Source: an uncultured Saccharospirillaceae bacterium (GTDB taxonomy: Bacteria; Pseudomonadota; Gammaproteobacteria; Pseudomonadales; Oceanobacteraceae). From it: DNA of 64,000 bases. Shown piece by piece: positions 38,265-46,795 of this stretch. The position numbers were made by a program, and so were the translations under genes. The stretch lies in assembly GCA_947499545.1 (NCBI GenBank), contig CANMOZ010000005.1, positions 124,001 through 188,000 of the forward strand, written 5' to 3'. How positions within the stretch are numbered: position 1 is the first letter of the stretch; each line of letters starts with the position of its first letter. The notes under the pieces were generated by a model. The model saw nothing but the letters and a program-made list of their open reading frames with translations. It had not been told where the DNA came from and searched no databases.

Positions 38265-39500
38265 TTACCCATGACACATGAGTTGAAGGGTATACTTGGT
38301 GGCTTCATCTGCGATATCAGGTATTGATTTTTTAGTGGTTCTACCTGGAGCTTTGGCTGAAAATTTCACTCCATTTTTTTTCAAAAAGTCAATTACTGCT
38401 CCACTTTTAATCGCAAAGTTTATATTTTGAGCAATATCACCTGTAAATGCAGCTAAGCTGATCGCATCCAGTTTACTTTGAACAACACCGTGAATTAATC
38501 CGTTGCCGTTAATCAGGGGGCCGCCACTATTTCCAGGTTGAACTGGGGTGGAAATTTGAAGGAAGCTTTCATTTCCTTCCAATCCAGCTAAAGCGCTGAT
38601 ATTCCCTGCGGTTAGTGTTGGTTTATTAGATAATATTCCATGAAGAGGGAATCCAACTGTAATTGTTTCTTCTCCAAGCCTAGGCTCATACTTTGAGTCC
38701 AAAAACGTAGCAAACTTTTTGGGTTTTATGTTTGTTTTAAGCACAGCGATATCGATATCTTTATCGCTTGCAATTACAAAAACATCTGTTTGGACGCCAT
38801 TGTAATTTGCGGAGACTGCCAAGCAGTCTCCCACAGTATGCTGGTTGGTTACGATATACCCGTTGTTATTGATAAAAAACCCACTACCAGTTGCGCTTAA
38901 CTCTAGGAATTTTGATTCCTGAGAGTTTTCAAATGAAATAGGTTTGGGTTTTTCTTTTTTAGAGCGTTCAGCATTGAATTCATCGTTATTTTGAATAACA
39001 TTGTCTAAGTATGATTTAACACTATCCACATAAGCATTATAGAAAGCATTTCTATCATGAAGAAAACTAGATTTTTCACTTTCCGTCACTGATGACTGGT
39101 CTATGAGTTTTCCATTGCTGTTGTATAGCGATGCCGTGATGGTTGTTTTATAAACTCCCCAGTAAGTACTAAGCGACACTTCACTTTCTAATTTCAATAA
39201 ATAGTTGAGAGGGGTTTCATTTGAAAAGCGTTCTACCTTTTTAAAATATTTTTTTGCCACATTGAAGCTTGCTTCCTCTAATTTAAGCCCAGTATGAAAT
39301 CGTGTTCTACTACCATTACCATGATAAACAAAGAATTTTTCATTTAATTCATCGTTTGGAATGTAAATAGCTAATGTAGCGTTAACTGGTAACGTAGTTT
39401 CGATTGCTTGGCTTGGCTGTATATCCCTATTATCTACTTTATTGACTGCACATCCTGTAGACAGACTAAGAAAAAGCAAAAAAATCGTTCTAAATATCAT
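38265..39500 (-). CDS. lipoprotein with trypsin-like (DegP-type) protease domain
   Basis: A 411-residue exported protein. I chose the ATG at 39500 so that the signal peptide reads MIFRTIFLLFLSLSTGC, with a lipobox and Cys17; the longer frame begins with TTG. The first ~190 mature residues are not recognised. The C-terminal ~200 residues form a trypsin-like serine protease with a complete triad: His in YIVTNQHTVGD, Asp in DKDIDIAVLK, Ser in PVQPGNSGGPL. No PDZ domain follows. It probably cleaves misfolded or specific proteins in the periplasm while tethered to a membrane. Confidence 0.82.
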   Translation of the reverse strand: MIFRTIFLLFLSLSTGCAVNKVDNRDIQPSQAIETTLPVNATLAIYIPNDELNEKFFVYHGNGSRTRFHTGLKLEEASFNVAKKYFKKVERFSNETPLNYLLKLESEVSLSTYWGVYKTTITASLYNSNGKLIDQSSVTESEKSSFLHDRNAFYNAYVDSVKSYLDNVIQNNDEFNAERSKKEKPKPISFENSQESKFLELSATGSGFFINNNGYIVTNQHTVGDCLAVSANYNGVQTDVFVIASDKDIDIAVLKTNIKPKKFATFLDSKYEPRLGEETITVGFPLHGILSNKPTLTAGNISALAGLEGNESFLQISTPVQPGNSGGPLINGNGLIHGVVQSKLDAISLAAFTGDIAQNINFAIKSGAVIDFLKKNGVKFSAKAPGRTTKKSIPDIADEATKYTLQLMCHG

Positions 39501-39614
39501 TAACAATTACCAGGTTTTGATAGTGAAGATGTATTGAAAGAGTGATATAGGACTTTATGTTAAAGGTGTTTCTAGCGCGTCCATGCACTAGACAGTCAAA
39601 TTTTTTCTTGGTGA

Positions 39615-40196
39615 TTAGAACGTGTAACCCGCCGATACGTAAAAACCAGATACACGATTCAGTGATAATTCTGGACGCTTGCCACCATCATCATCTGTTT
39701 TAATTTGAGTAAAGGTTGTACGATAACCAAGTTCTAGCTCGATACCATTTTGTAGATGAAGAAAACTTCCTAATTGAAATCCAGGTGCAATGCCAGCTTT
39801 TTCACGTGCTTCAAAGAAATCGGCATAACCTAATCCAAAATGCCCCCCAGCGAATAAACCAACCATTTCGTTTGGTCGGTAAACATAATCAGCATTTGCA
39901 GTTAAAGCAGTATAGGTAACATCTTTTTTAGCGTCTTTGTGACCCGCTGAAGCATAATCGAGTTGGCCATAATAGCGAGCATTACCATAGTATGCACCAA
40001 AGCGCCCAGCAAGCCATTTAGAATTATCAGTAAAATCATCTGATTTAGAGCTTGAATTTCCGTAAATGGAAAGCTCTGATTTTACATTGAGTGTCGGCAT
40101 TCCGTAGCTGAAACTACCAAAATAAGTCGTTTCTTCTGCAAAGCTAGTGGAGGGTGCAGCTATAAATATCACAAGAGGAAGTACTTTAACGTTCAT
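39615..40196 (-). CDS. outer membrane beta-barrel protein (OmpA-like or porin-like family)
   Basis: A 193-residue protein with a signal peptide (KVLPLVIFIAAPSTSFA), alternating amphipathic strands (YYGQLDYASAGH, GLFAGGHFGLGYADF, ELELGYRTTFTQI) and a C-terminal Phe in FYVSAGYTF, the usual signature for insertion into the outer membrane. The size fits an eight-stranded barrel. It is transcribed towards the protease lipoprotein gene, about 115 bp upstream of it, so the three envelope genes could be co-transcribed. The function is unknown. Confidence 0.72.
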   Translation of the reverse strand: MNVKVLPLVIFIAAPSTSFAEETTYFGSFSYGMPTLNVKSELSIYGNSSSKSDDFTDNSKWLAGRFGAYYGNARYYGQLDYASAGHKDAKKDVTYTALTANADYVYRPNEMVGLFAGGHFGLGYADFFEAREKAGIAPGFQLGSFLHLQNGIELELGYRTTFTQIKTDDDGGKRPELSLNRVSGFYVSAGYTF

Positions 40197-40795
40197 GATA
40201 CTGCTTCAATTTAGGGTTCGAGATAACAATCAGTGGGTTTAACGCCAACTGAGCGAAAAAGGCTGGCTGATTATATATTGCATAACCATTGAAGCAACCG
40301 CTGATTTAAAGCATGGAAAGGCTTGTTTGAGTGGCTCTTTATATTTCAATACGTTATGAAATCACTTAACCGCCTTTGAAATAAAAAATTACATTAAGGC
40401 TTTGAAGTAGGTACACGCATAAATATTCGAGTGTAAGCCCTACTGAAGTAAGCAACTGCATTTTTAACATCTTCAAGGTACACCCCTTCTCAATGTGATC
40501 GAACTTAATTAAGAAGAGGTTTTTTTATAACCATTCATTATAAACCTTATCCCACTTGGGTTTTAACGTTTTTTGTACTGAAATTGCCAGCGGCGTCAGT
40601 AATGGTTCGAAAAAACTGAACCCGAAAAAATCACCATTCCTCCCTCACTGTCAAATAGGCAATGGGAATGCTTTGAACAAAAGGAAGGTGAGCAAGGGTA
40701 GAAGAAATACCACCAAACAGATGAATCTATCAATGGAAAATTGCCAGCTTTTGCGCAAGCCGGCAACCAATAGAAGCAAGTTGATTTTTTACGCA
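40197..40795. other. intergenic region with a palindrome
   Basis: About 600 bp with no convincing gene. Two overlapping frames on opposite strands (40556-40804 and 40596-40796) have cysteine- and tryptophan-rich translations without family features. The palindrome at 40741-40766 is the only clear structure. Confidence 0.5.
40741..40766. repeat. REP-like palindrome
   Basis: TTGCCAGCTT and AAGCCGGCAA form a 10-bp stem with one A-C mismatch around TTGCGC. Its size and G+C content resemble repetitive extragenic palindromes, but I see no second copy in the window, so the repeat class is a guess. Confidence 0.4.
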
Positions 40796-41308
40796 TTATT
40801 TTAAGTAAGGCACCTCTACCATACCAAATCGAGGTATATATGGTAGTATATCTCTTTCAATCTCATATCTAATATTTCCGTCAAAATTAAAGTCAATATT
40901 CAGTTTTGACTTGATTAATGTTAACAATTTTGAGTTTTCCTCATCTAAATCTTTATGCCTTGAAAACGGCTCCATTTTGTTCTCTATAAATACGCCTACC
41001 GTGCGTACCTTTCCACATACGACAAAAATATAGCCATCAACAATAGCGTCCCCTATCTGGATTTTTGCAAGAGCATATACAAACTCTGTTTTTTCATAAT
41101 AATGATTGACATTGAAAAAGTAGTGTATATTTTTATTTGTGCCCTCTTTAACCGAATATAGTTCTCTATATATCCAATCAATATCCAAATCAAGGCCCAA
41201 AAATTCTTCATGAACGTAATATTCACACCAAATTGACGAGAGATCAAAATGCTCTCTCGTTAGATAATCAAATGTCGCATTCAAGACACCGTTATTTAAT
41301 ATATTCAT
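40796..41308 (-). CDS. putative immunity protein of the Rhs/HINT toxin locus
   Basis: A 170-residue acidic soluble protein without signal peptide, no family recognised. Its ATG lies 9 nt after the TAG that ends the second frame of the broken toxin tip, behind an AGGA ribosome binding site, the usual layout of toxin-immunity pairs. It looks intact while the toxin carries two lesions, as expected when immunity is kept for defence against relatives with the live toxin. The role is inferred from position and size. Confidence 0.65.
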   Translation of the reverse strand: MNILNNGVLNATFDYLTREHFDLSSIWCEYYVHEEFLGLDLDIDWIYRELYSVKEGTNKNIHYFFNVNHYYEKTEFVYALAKIQIGDAIVDGYIFVVCGKVRTVGVFIENKMEPFSRHKDLDEENSKLLTLIKSKLNIDFNFDGNIRYEIERDILPYIPRFGMVEVPYLK

Positions 41309-41317
41309 ATTATTTTC

Positions 41318-43038
41318 CTAACAACCTATTTTAACTTCTTTTGCCACTTCTGGGCTAGCATTTACTGTTCTAACTGGAATGCCCGCTTCTTGAAAAGCCC
41401 GTAGTCTTCTATTGTTTGCTGAATATAACTTACCTTTATATTTTACAACTTCAATCGGTGGAATCGTTTCGGCTAGCTTTGGATTTGCTTTTAGTGCCTC
41501 AGCAAGATCTTTAACTGTTTTCCACTATGGAATCCACCAAAAGTTTTACTCAGTTAAGCTTCATGGCTCAATAAAATTTTATTAGGATTCATAATTTTTA
41601 TACCGCTATTATGAACCCAAAGATCTAATTCACTAACAAAATATGTATGAAAACTTTCAACTTCAAAGTTGTACACAGTATGTAGATTAGCATCATTTGC
41701 TATCGATACTACTCTGCTAGATTTCTCGTGTATTGTCCCAATTCTATCATTTATAGATAAGTCTTTTGCTTGTACCCAGCCGATACCATTAACATAAAAA
41801 GGGTGCTCTGGTGTTGCTTGAATACTCTTTTCAATCCCAGTTTGATTTATAAGCTGGATGTTAAGCACCTGTTTATCTTGGTATACAAAGGTTCGTGCTA
41901 CAGGCTTCCAATCCACCTCACCCGTTATATCGCTTTTCGATGCGACCAGATCTCCAACTTTTATATCTTTTATAGGTACAAGGCCTTCTCTAGTTCGAAC
42001 CAGGGTGTTTGCTGTAAAACAAGCTGGACCAAATAAAAAGGTTCTAAGACCCGCGAAGCCAGTTTTAACACCATTGCCAATTGCCCTACCAAATCCAACA
42101 ACGCCTCTAACAAATCCTCCAACAAGGTTTTCTAATACAAGCGCTTGACTTGCGCCTTGAGTACGATATACCTGTCTTCCATCTGGAGCGGTATATACAT
42201 GCTCGCATCCACTATCCCCTGGGGAACAGTCACTAGCATAAGGGTCCTCATGAGCATGCCTGTTAAAGATCTTAACCATTGCAGCAGTTATAAACCCATC
42301 ACTGAAGGAGCCACCGGCAATTCTTGAAGTAACCCCGCCCAATGAACCAGCCAAGAAGATATCAACACCAGGGTTTTCAAATCTCCCCATGGCATGGCCA
42401 ACATAGCCTGAGGCAAATGAAGATCCAAAGTTTCTCCAGGTAAATTTCCCTGCGCCTATTACACCCAACCCTCCTTGACTGAATCCATGCAGCCAAGCTG
42501 CTTGAGAATGATCAATGATGCCATTTTCAACTGCATCACCAATACCTTCAGCAATTGAGGCACTGGCATAGGCAATGGCGGCTGCTTTTATGCCTTGGGA
42601 CAGATCACCATCTGTTAACCAGTAAGTCATGGCACCCGATGCAGCAGCACACCCAACGGCTGTTCCATAGGTACAAGCAACGACCCTCATCCCAGTTTGC
42701 ACGAGCTGAGGTCCTAATCCTTGGTCGGTATGCATCCAGTAATCGAATTGGGCAAGGCTGCTGCCTAATCGAGAAGGGAACATTGCTCCCAGCATGGCAG
42801 GTCCTGTGCCAAATATTCCTCCAAAAAGTCCGCCTCCCCATGAGATTAAGTAGCCTGTTGGATCAGTAAAACTCAGTGGATTATTAAACACATAGCTGTA
42901 GCGGTTAGGCGACTGTGAGTTGGTCGGTGCTTGTACAAATGGATCGGCTCTTAGGAAGCGGCCAAGTAGCGGAGCGTATACCCGCCCCTTCATATGAACT
43001 AGGCCTAGGGATTCAATAGGTTCATGCCCGGAAAAACT
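41318..43038 (-). pseudogene. Rhs C-terminal tip with HINT domain and ParB-like nuclease toxin, interrupted
   Basis: The open region starts at 43038 just after a stop codon, so the Rhs repeats are missing. It reads SFSGHEPIESLGLVHMKGRV, then YAPLLGRFLRADP, the end of an Rhs core. About 270 Gly/Ala-rich residues follow, then a HINT autocleavage domain (ACFTANTLVRTREG to FEVESFHTYFVSELDLWVHN). The tip continues KILLSHEA and meets TAA at 41554-41556. Reading on, LSKTFGGFHSGK continues to about 41520, where a one-base shift is needed to reach VKDLAEALKANP, then LYSANNRRLRAFQEAGIPVR and a TAG at 41318-41320. That last pattern matches ParB-like nuclease tips of Rhs proteins. The toxin is probably inactive. 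Confidence 0.8.
42939..43020 (-). repeat. Rhs core-tip sequence shared with 36760-36838
   Basis: The 48 bases at 42939-42986 are identical to 36760-36807; the following ~34 bases match imperfectly. This copy keeps the reading frame (HMKGRVYAPLLGRFLRADP). Confidence 0.85.
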
Positions 43039-43083
43039 TTACTTTAATCGCTTCGTTTAGATACACCCGCATTGCACAGGGTA

Positions 43084-44382
43084 CTAAACATAATCAGCAG
43101 AAAATTCCAGCAGGAAAACCTCATAATCGTTTACCACACAGTTCGCATAGGATTCACTGATGTCTTGAACCATATCTAAAAATGTGTCTTGATGCTCGGC
43201 AACAATGGCAAACGCTTGTGCGAAAGGCATTCCATTGTCACCAAATAAAGTTCTCGCTCCACGCAAGTGTTCTACAGCCAACAAACGTCCCCACGCTTTT
43301 GCCATATTGTTATAGGCTTTAAATTTTTTGATTGTGCTGGTATCAAAGAATTGTTTTAACGGGCTTAACTCTCGAATTGAATAGATGCGACCCGAATACT
43401 CGATCCAGCCTAAAAATGGGTCTGGGTGTCCAGAAATTGCACAAAAAGCTTGCTCATGCCTCAACCCTTCATTGGGAAATATTTGGCGATAACGCCTCAG
43501 TTCTGCATCAGTCATAAACTGGCATGCGGGAGGCAAGTGCTGCTCTTTGATATCCAGAACTTTTAAGTGTTTGTTTGCATTGCCAATCAATACGAAAAGG
43601 CGATCTGTTTCGGCAGATGAGGCTCCTTCCGTTTTGAGATGAGCCACATCCAATACTTTAAATTGCCGTAAAGCATCATGATCAAACCAGGCATCCCTTT
43701 GATAATCAGCAAATATTGCCAAAAACAAGGCTTTATTTTTGGCATTTAAAGGTTCAAGGAAGGGTAATTTTTGGGAAAACGCACGGTTACCATTGGGTAA
43801 GGTTTCAACCCACTGCTTATAGAAGTTCTTAATTGTCTGTTTTTTGCCTATTTTTTTGAGAAAACGCTGTAATTCCTGACTTAACTTGGGCGTTTGACTT
43901 AGTTTAACAGGCTCGCTCAGCGCATGTGCCATTAAGACTTTCCAGTAAGCTTTTGCCATCACCCTCACAGCTTGTGAAGCTTGATCAAAAGAGAAAAATG
44001 CATTGGCACCGCAGTTTAGGATAATACTTATTCCTAAGCTCCATAGATCGTATTGATAGTCCCCAACCATTGCTGAGTCAAATTCATCCATGCCAAAGGT
44101 GGGTCTGCCCATACGATCCGGGTATGAGCTGAAATTATAGACATGAGCATCACCTTGTAGCCAAGTTTGAGTGTGCTCAATTCCCCCAAACAAACTTAAG
44201 CGCCAATCATTATAGAAGTCATGCCAATACAAATGGTTTGTCTCTTGGTAAAACCGATAAGGCGACAATGACATTGTTTGGAATTTAGCTCTCAGAGCGG
44301 CTTTTGAAAGATGCTGATTATGGTTTTTCAATTCCTCAACCACTTTACGTTCCCTTAGGTGAAAGGTCAGTTGAGTCAGCAT
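43084..44382 (-). CDS. DUF2252 family protein
   Basis: A 432-residue soluble protein with the conserved kinase-like blocks of DUF2252: WLQGDAHVYNFSSY (resembling an HGDxHxxNF catalytic loop) and FGMDEFDSAMVGDYQYDLW (metal-binding Asp residues) in the first 130 residues. The similarity to aminoglycoside phosphotransferase-like kinases is known for the family, but no substrate has been settled. A strong ribosome binding site (GGAGGAATGAG) precedes ATG at 44382. The gene lies 40 bp from the TonB-fusion gene on the same strand and is likely co-transcribed with it. Confidence 0.8.
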   Translation of the reverse strand: MLTQLTFHLRERKVVEELKNHNQHLSKAALRAKFQTMSLSPYRFYQETNHLYWHDFYNDWRLSLFGGIEHTQTWLQGDAHVYNFSSYPDRMGRPTFGMDEFDSAMVGDYQYDLWSLGISIILNCGANAFFSFDQASQAVRVMAKAYWKVLMAHALSEPVKLSQTPKLSQELQRFLKKIGKKQTIKNFYKQWVETLPNGNRAFSQKLPFLEPLNAKNKALFLAIFADYQRDAWFDHDALRQFKVLDVAHLKTEGASSAETDRLFVLIGNANKHLKVLDIKEQHLPPACQFMTDAELRRYRQIFPNEGLRHEQAFCAISGHPDPFLGWIEYSGRIYSIRELSPLKQFFDTSTIKKFKAYNNMAKAWGRLLAVEHLRGARTLFGDNGMPFAQAFAIVAEHQDTFLDMVQDISESYANCVVNDYEVFLLEFSADYV

Positions 44383-44422
44383 CTCTCATTCCTCCATAGT
44401 GATGTTTAAAACATATGCGTAC

Positions 44423-45640
44423 TTAATTCGCATCGACTTGGTAGCGAAAAGGCACCGTAAATTGATAGGTTTTCCCTTTCACTACCGAGGGTATTGGAGG
44501 GAAAGGTTCTGATCGATCAATTGCCTTCTCAGCGGCTTGATTCAAAATGGCATAATCCGTTTTTTGCAAAAACTCTTTTTGGAGGACCTTCCCAAAACGA
44601 TCAACCGTTACACGAATGCGAACCACCCCTTCCATTCTTTGCTCTACGGCCTCAGGTGGAAACTGTGAGTGCCTGCTCGCCCAGTCAACCGCTGCGTAAT
44701 AATATTCGCTCTCATTCGTTATTTTGCTGCCAATACCTGATTTAATTTCTTTGGTTTGCTCATCTTCCAGTTCGAGCTTTTCATTTTCTTTCTTAACTGT
44801 CTGCGAAGCTTCTGTCTCACCGACAGTCGTTTCACTGGCAGGTTGGTCACTGCTTATGTCTATTTCTTTAGATTTTGCATTGATTTCAGTACTAGATGGC
44901 GCCTGAACTGTCGGTTCTGCTGACTTAGATACAGGCAGAGGTGTCGACGTCACCGGGTTGGTCGCCTTGGGCTTTGACTGTACTGTCCGGTGCTGTGGCG
45001 ATTGAACTTTTTGGGCGATCCAGGTTTCAATCTCTTCACTTCGACCGGGCTTAGTATGTAACCCTTTAAACCGAGCACTGAGCAGTGCCAAACGTTCAGA
45101 ATCTACACCGAGAATATCTTGACGGAACTCTCGTGTAATGGGGACTTCACCAATCCAGCAGCGAAGAAGCAGGTTAAAGAAACCAGGGTCTTGAGCTTGT
45201 AGCAGATCAACTCCGTTGAGCGAGACCAAAACCGGTGAATCCCCACCAGCGGTTTGTATCACCATGCGGTCACCTTCAATTAGATCGTCTTTAATTATTT
45301 TTAAAAAATTTTGAATGTCATCAGCAAACGCTTCTATCACGGCTTCTTTATTATTTGTCGCTATCGATTCATTCCACATCTTTTTGAAACGGCGAGGTGA
45401 AATTTTTCGTGCAGCCACACGCAATTCCATCCTGCGAGGTTCTAAGTTTAACAACAAAACTCCGGGATTATCAGATGGCGTCTGAATGCTTAATGCGCCG
45501 TAATAATACGGCTCACCTAACTCTTCGTAGAGTGCTACCCCATTGATTCGCAATGACCGTCCCAAAACAGCCTGCGAGAGAATCATCAAACATGCGAACG
45601 CTAATAGCAGCGATCGATTCATCCAAGTGGTAAACTTCAC
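44423..45640 (-). CDS. chalcone-isomerase-like domain fused to a TonB C-terminal domain
   Basis: A 405-residue exported protein starting with GTG at 45640 behind GGAG; the signal peptide has a long hydrophobic core (SLLLAFACLMILSQAVLG). Residues about 30-190 resemble bacterial chalcone-isomerase-like domains: RRMELRVAARKISPRRFKKMW, then LLRCWIGEVPITREFRQDILG. Residues about 200-300 form a Pro/Ser/Thr/Glu-rich linker. The last ~90 residues form a TonB C-terminal domain (YPP-like FPPEAVEQRMEGVVRIRVTVD, ending TVPFRYQ). TonB normally carries energy from ExbB/ExbD to outer-membrane transporters, but the usual N-terminal anchor is replaced here by the periplasmic domain. The function of the fusion is unknown. 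Confidence 0.72.
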   Translation of the reverse strand: MKFTTWMNRSLLLAFACLMILSQAVLGRSLRINGVALYEELGEPYYYGALSIQTPSDNPGVLLLNLEPRRMELRVAARKISPRRFKKMWNESIATNNKEAVIEAFADDIQNFLKIIKDDLIEGDRMVIQTAGGDSPVLVSLNGVDLLQAQDPGFFNLLLRCWIGEVPITREFRQDILGVDSERLALLSARFKGLHTKPGRSEEIETWIAQKVQSPQHRTVQSKPKATNPVTSTPLPVSKSAEPTVQAPSSTEINAKSKEIDISSDQPASETTVGETEASQTVKKENEKLELEDEQTKEIKSGIGSKITNESEYYYAAVDWASRHSQFPPEAVEQRMEGVVRIRVTVDRFGKVLQKEFLQKTDYAILNQAAEKAIDRSEPFPPIPSVVKGKTYQFTVPFRYQVDAN

Positions 45641-45808
45641 CCTTTACTCCATCAATATGGCAACGACTGCAAGAGAAGTGGCTCGTTACAAGATGTGTTT
45701 CTCATTAGGAAATATTTTCAAAACACAAGTTGCATCCGGCTTTCTAATTCGTCGAATATACCACAGCTATAATGGATGCGCTTCTACCTCAACCATTGGG
45801 AAGACCAC

Positions 45809-46795
45809 TCAACCACTGCTTTCGGAGTCAGCATTTGATGGATCAAATATTGAGACGCAATTTCTTCCAGATCGTTTTGATTGGTACAATCCTTGGTCTG
45901 CTTCTTCAATCCATTGCTTATGATCTGACAGCTCTTCTTTATATTCACTGACACCTGCACTGATGGTGTATTTAATATCATGCCCCTCATAAGAGACCGT
46001 CACTTCTTCAATGGCTTTGCGTAATCGCTCGCCCATCAGCTTCGCTTGTTCCGCATTCGTATCAACCAGGATAACGCCATATTCTTCGCCTCCGTAGCGA
46101 CCAATGACATCGGTTCCTCGTGCAATGCTTCGAAGCACGTCGGCTGTTTTCTGAATGACGTAGTCACCGGCCATATGCCCGTAGGTGTCATTGACTTTTT
46201 TAAAGTGGTCAATATCAAACATCATCAATGAACAAACGCTCTGATACCTCCGACAGCGCGTGTATTCACGCTGCAAGCATTCTTCCCAATGCCCTCGGTT
46301 GAAGAGCTTGGTCAAACGGTCAGTGACGCTCAGTTCGGCCAATTTCGCATTGGCTTTTTCGAGCGCTTTGGCGTTAACGACGGTATCCGTTACGTCGTAC
46401 ACAATGATGCATACGTGATTGACCTGGCCCGCAACGGACAACAGCGGAATCAACGTCGTGTACTGATACATGAATTCCGCGGTACCTGTGATTGGTCTGT
46501 AGTTTTTAAATTTAAAGATATAGGGGCGAGTTTCCCATGAGGTAAACGCTCGGTTCTTCAATAGAAAAACGGAGTCAATCTTATGCTGATACCATACTCT
46601 CGGAATGTCTGGAAAAATCTCAAACAGGCTTCGATCACGCACATGATCTGGCTTCAGACCGCTGTGGTTTTCCATGAAATTATTCCACACTTGCACAGCG
46701 TATTGTCGATCAACCACAACCAGACCGATGTCAATTGACTGGATGATGTCCATCATCCAGTGCAGGTTAGCGATGTCAGACGATTGATCTTTCAT
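45809..46795 (-). CDS. PAS-domain diguanylate cyclase
   Basis: A 328-residue soluble protein. A PAS domain (residues about 10-125, LVVVDRQYAVQVWNN) precedes a GGDEF domain of residues about 160-320 with MMFDIDHFKKVNDTYGH and the active-site motif GGEEY. Such enzymes make cyclic-di-GMP from two GTP. The active-site Phe of GG(D/E)EF is Tyr here, a mild change that is usually tolerated. The RxxD inhibitory site is not evident. The ATG overlaps the stop of the upstream response regulator by four bases (ATGA), so the pair is translationally coupled and likely shares one signal input. Confidence 0.9.
   Translation of the reverse strand: MKDQSSDIANLHWMMDIIQSIDIGLVVVDRQYAVQVWNNFMENHSGLKPDHVRDRSLFEIFPDIPRVWYQHKIDSVFLLKNRAFTSWETRPYIFKFKNYRPITGTAEFMYQYTTLIPLLSVAGQVNHVCIIVYDVTDTVVNAKALEKANAKLAELSVTDRLTKLFNRGHWEECLQREYTRCRRYQSVCSLMMFDIDHFKKVNDTYGHMAGDYVIQKTADVLRSIARGTDVIGRYGGEEYGVILVDTNAEQAKLMGERLRKAIEEVTVSYEGHDIKYTISAGVSEYKEELSDHKQWIEEADQGLYQSKRSGRNCVSIFDPSNADSESSG

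Noticed and set aside
40556-40804. Overlapping frames on both strands (82 and 66 residues)
   Set aside because: They share one stretch on opposite strands, have no family features, and the palindrome explains part of the sequence.
42145-42869. Plus-strand frames inside the Rhs tip
   Set aside because: They are antisense to the Rhs/HINT frame, which carries clear motifs.
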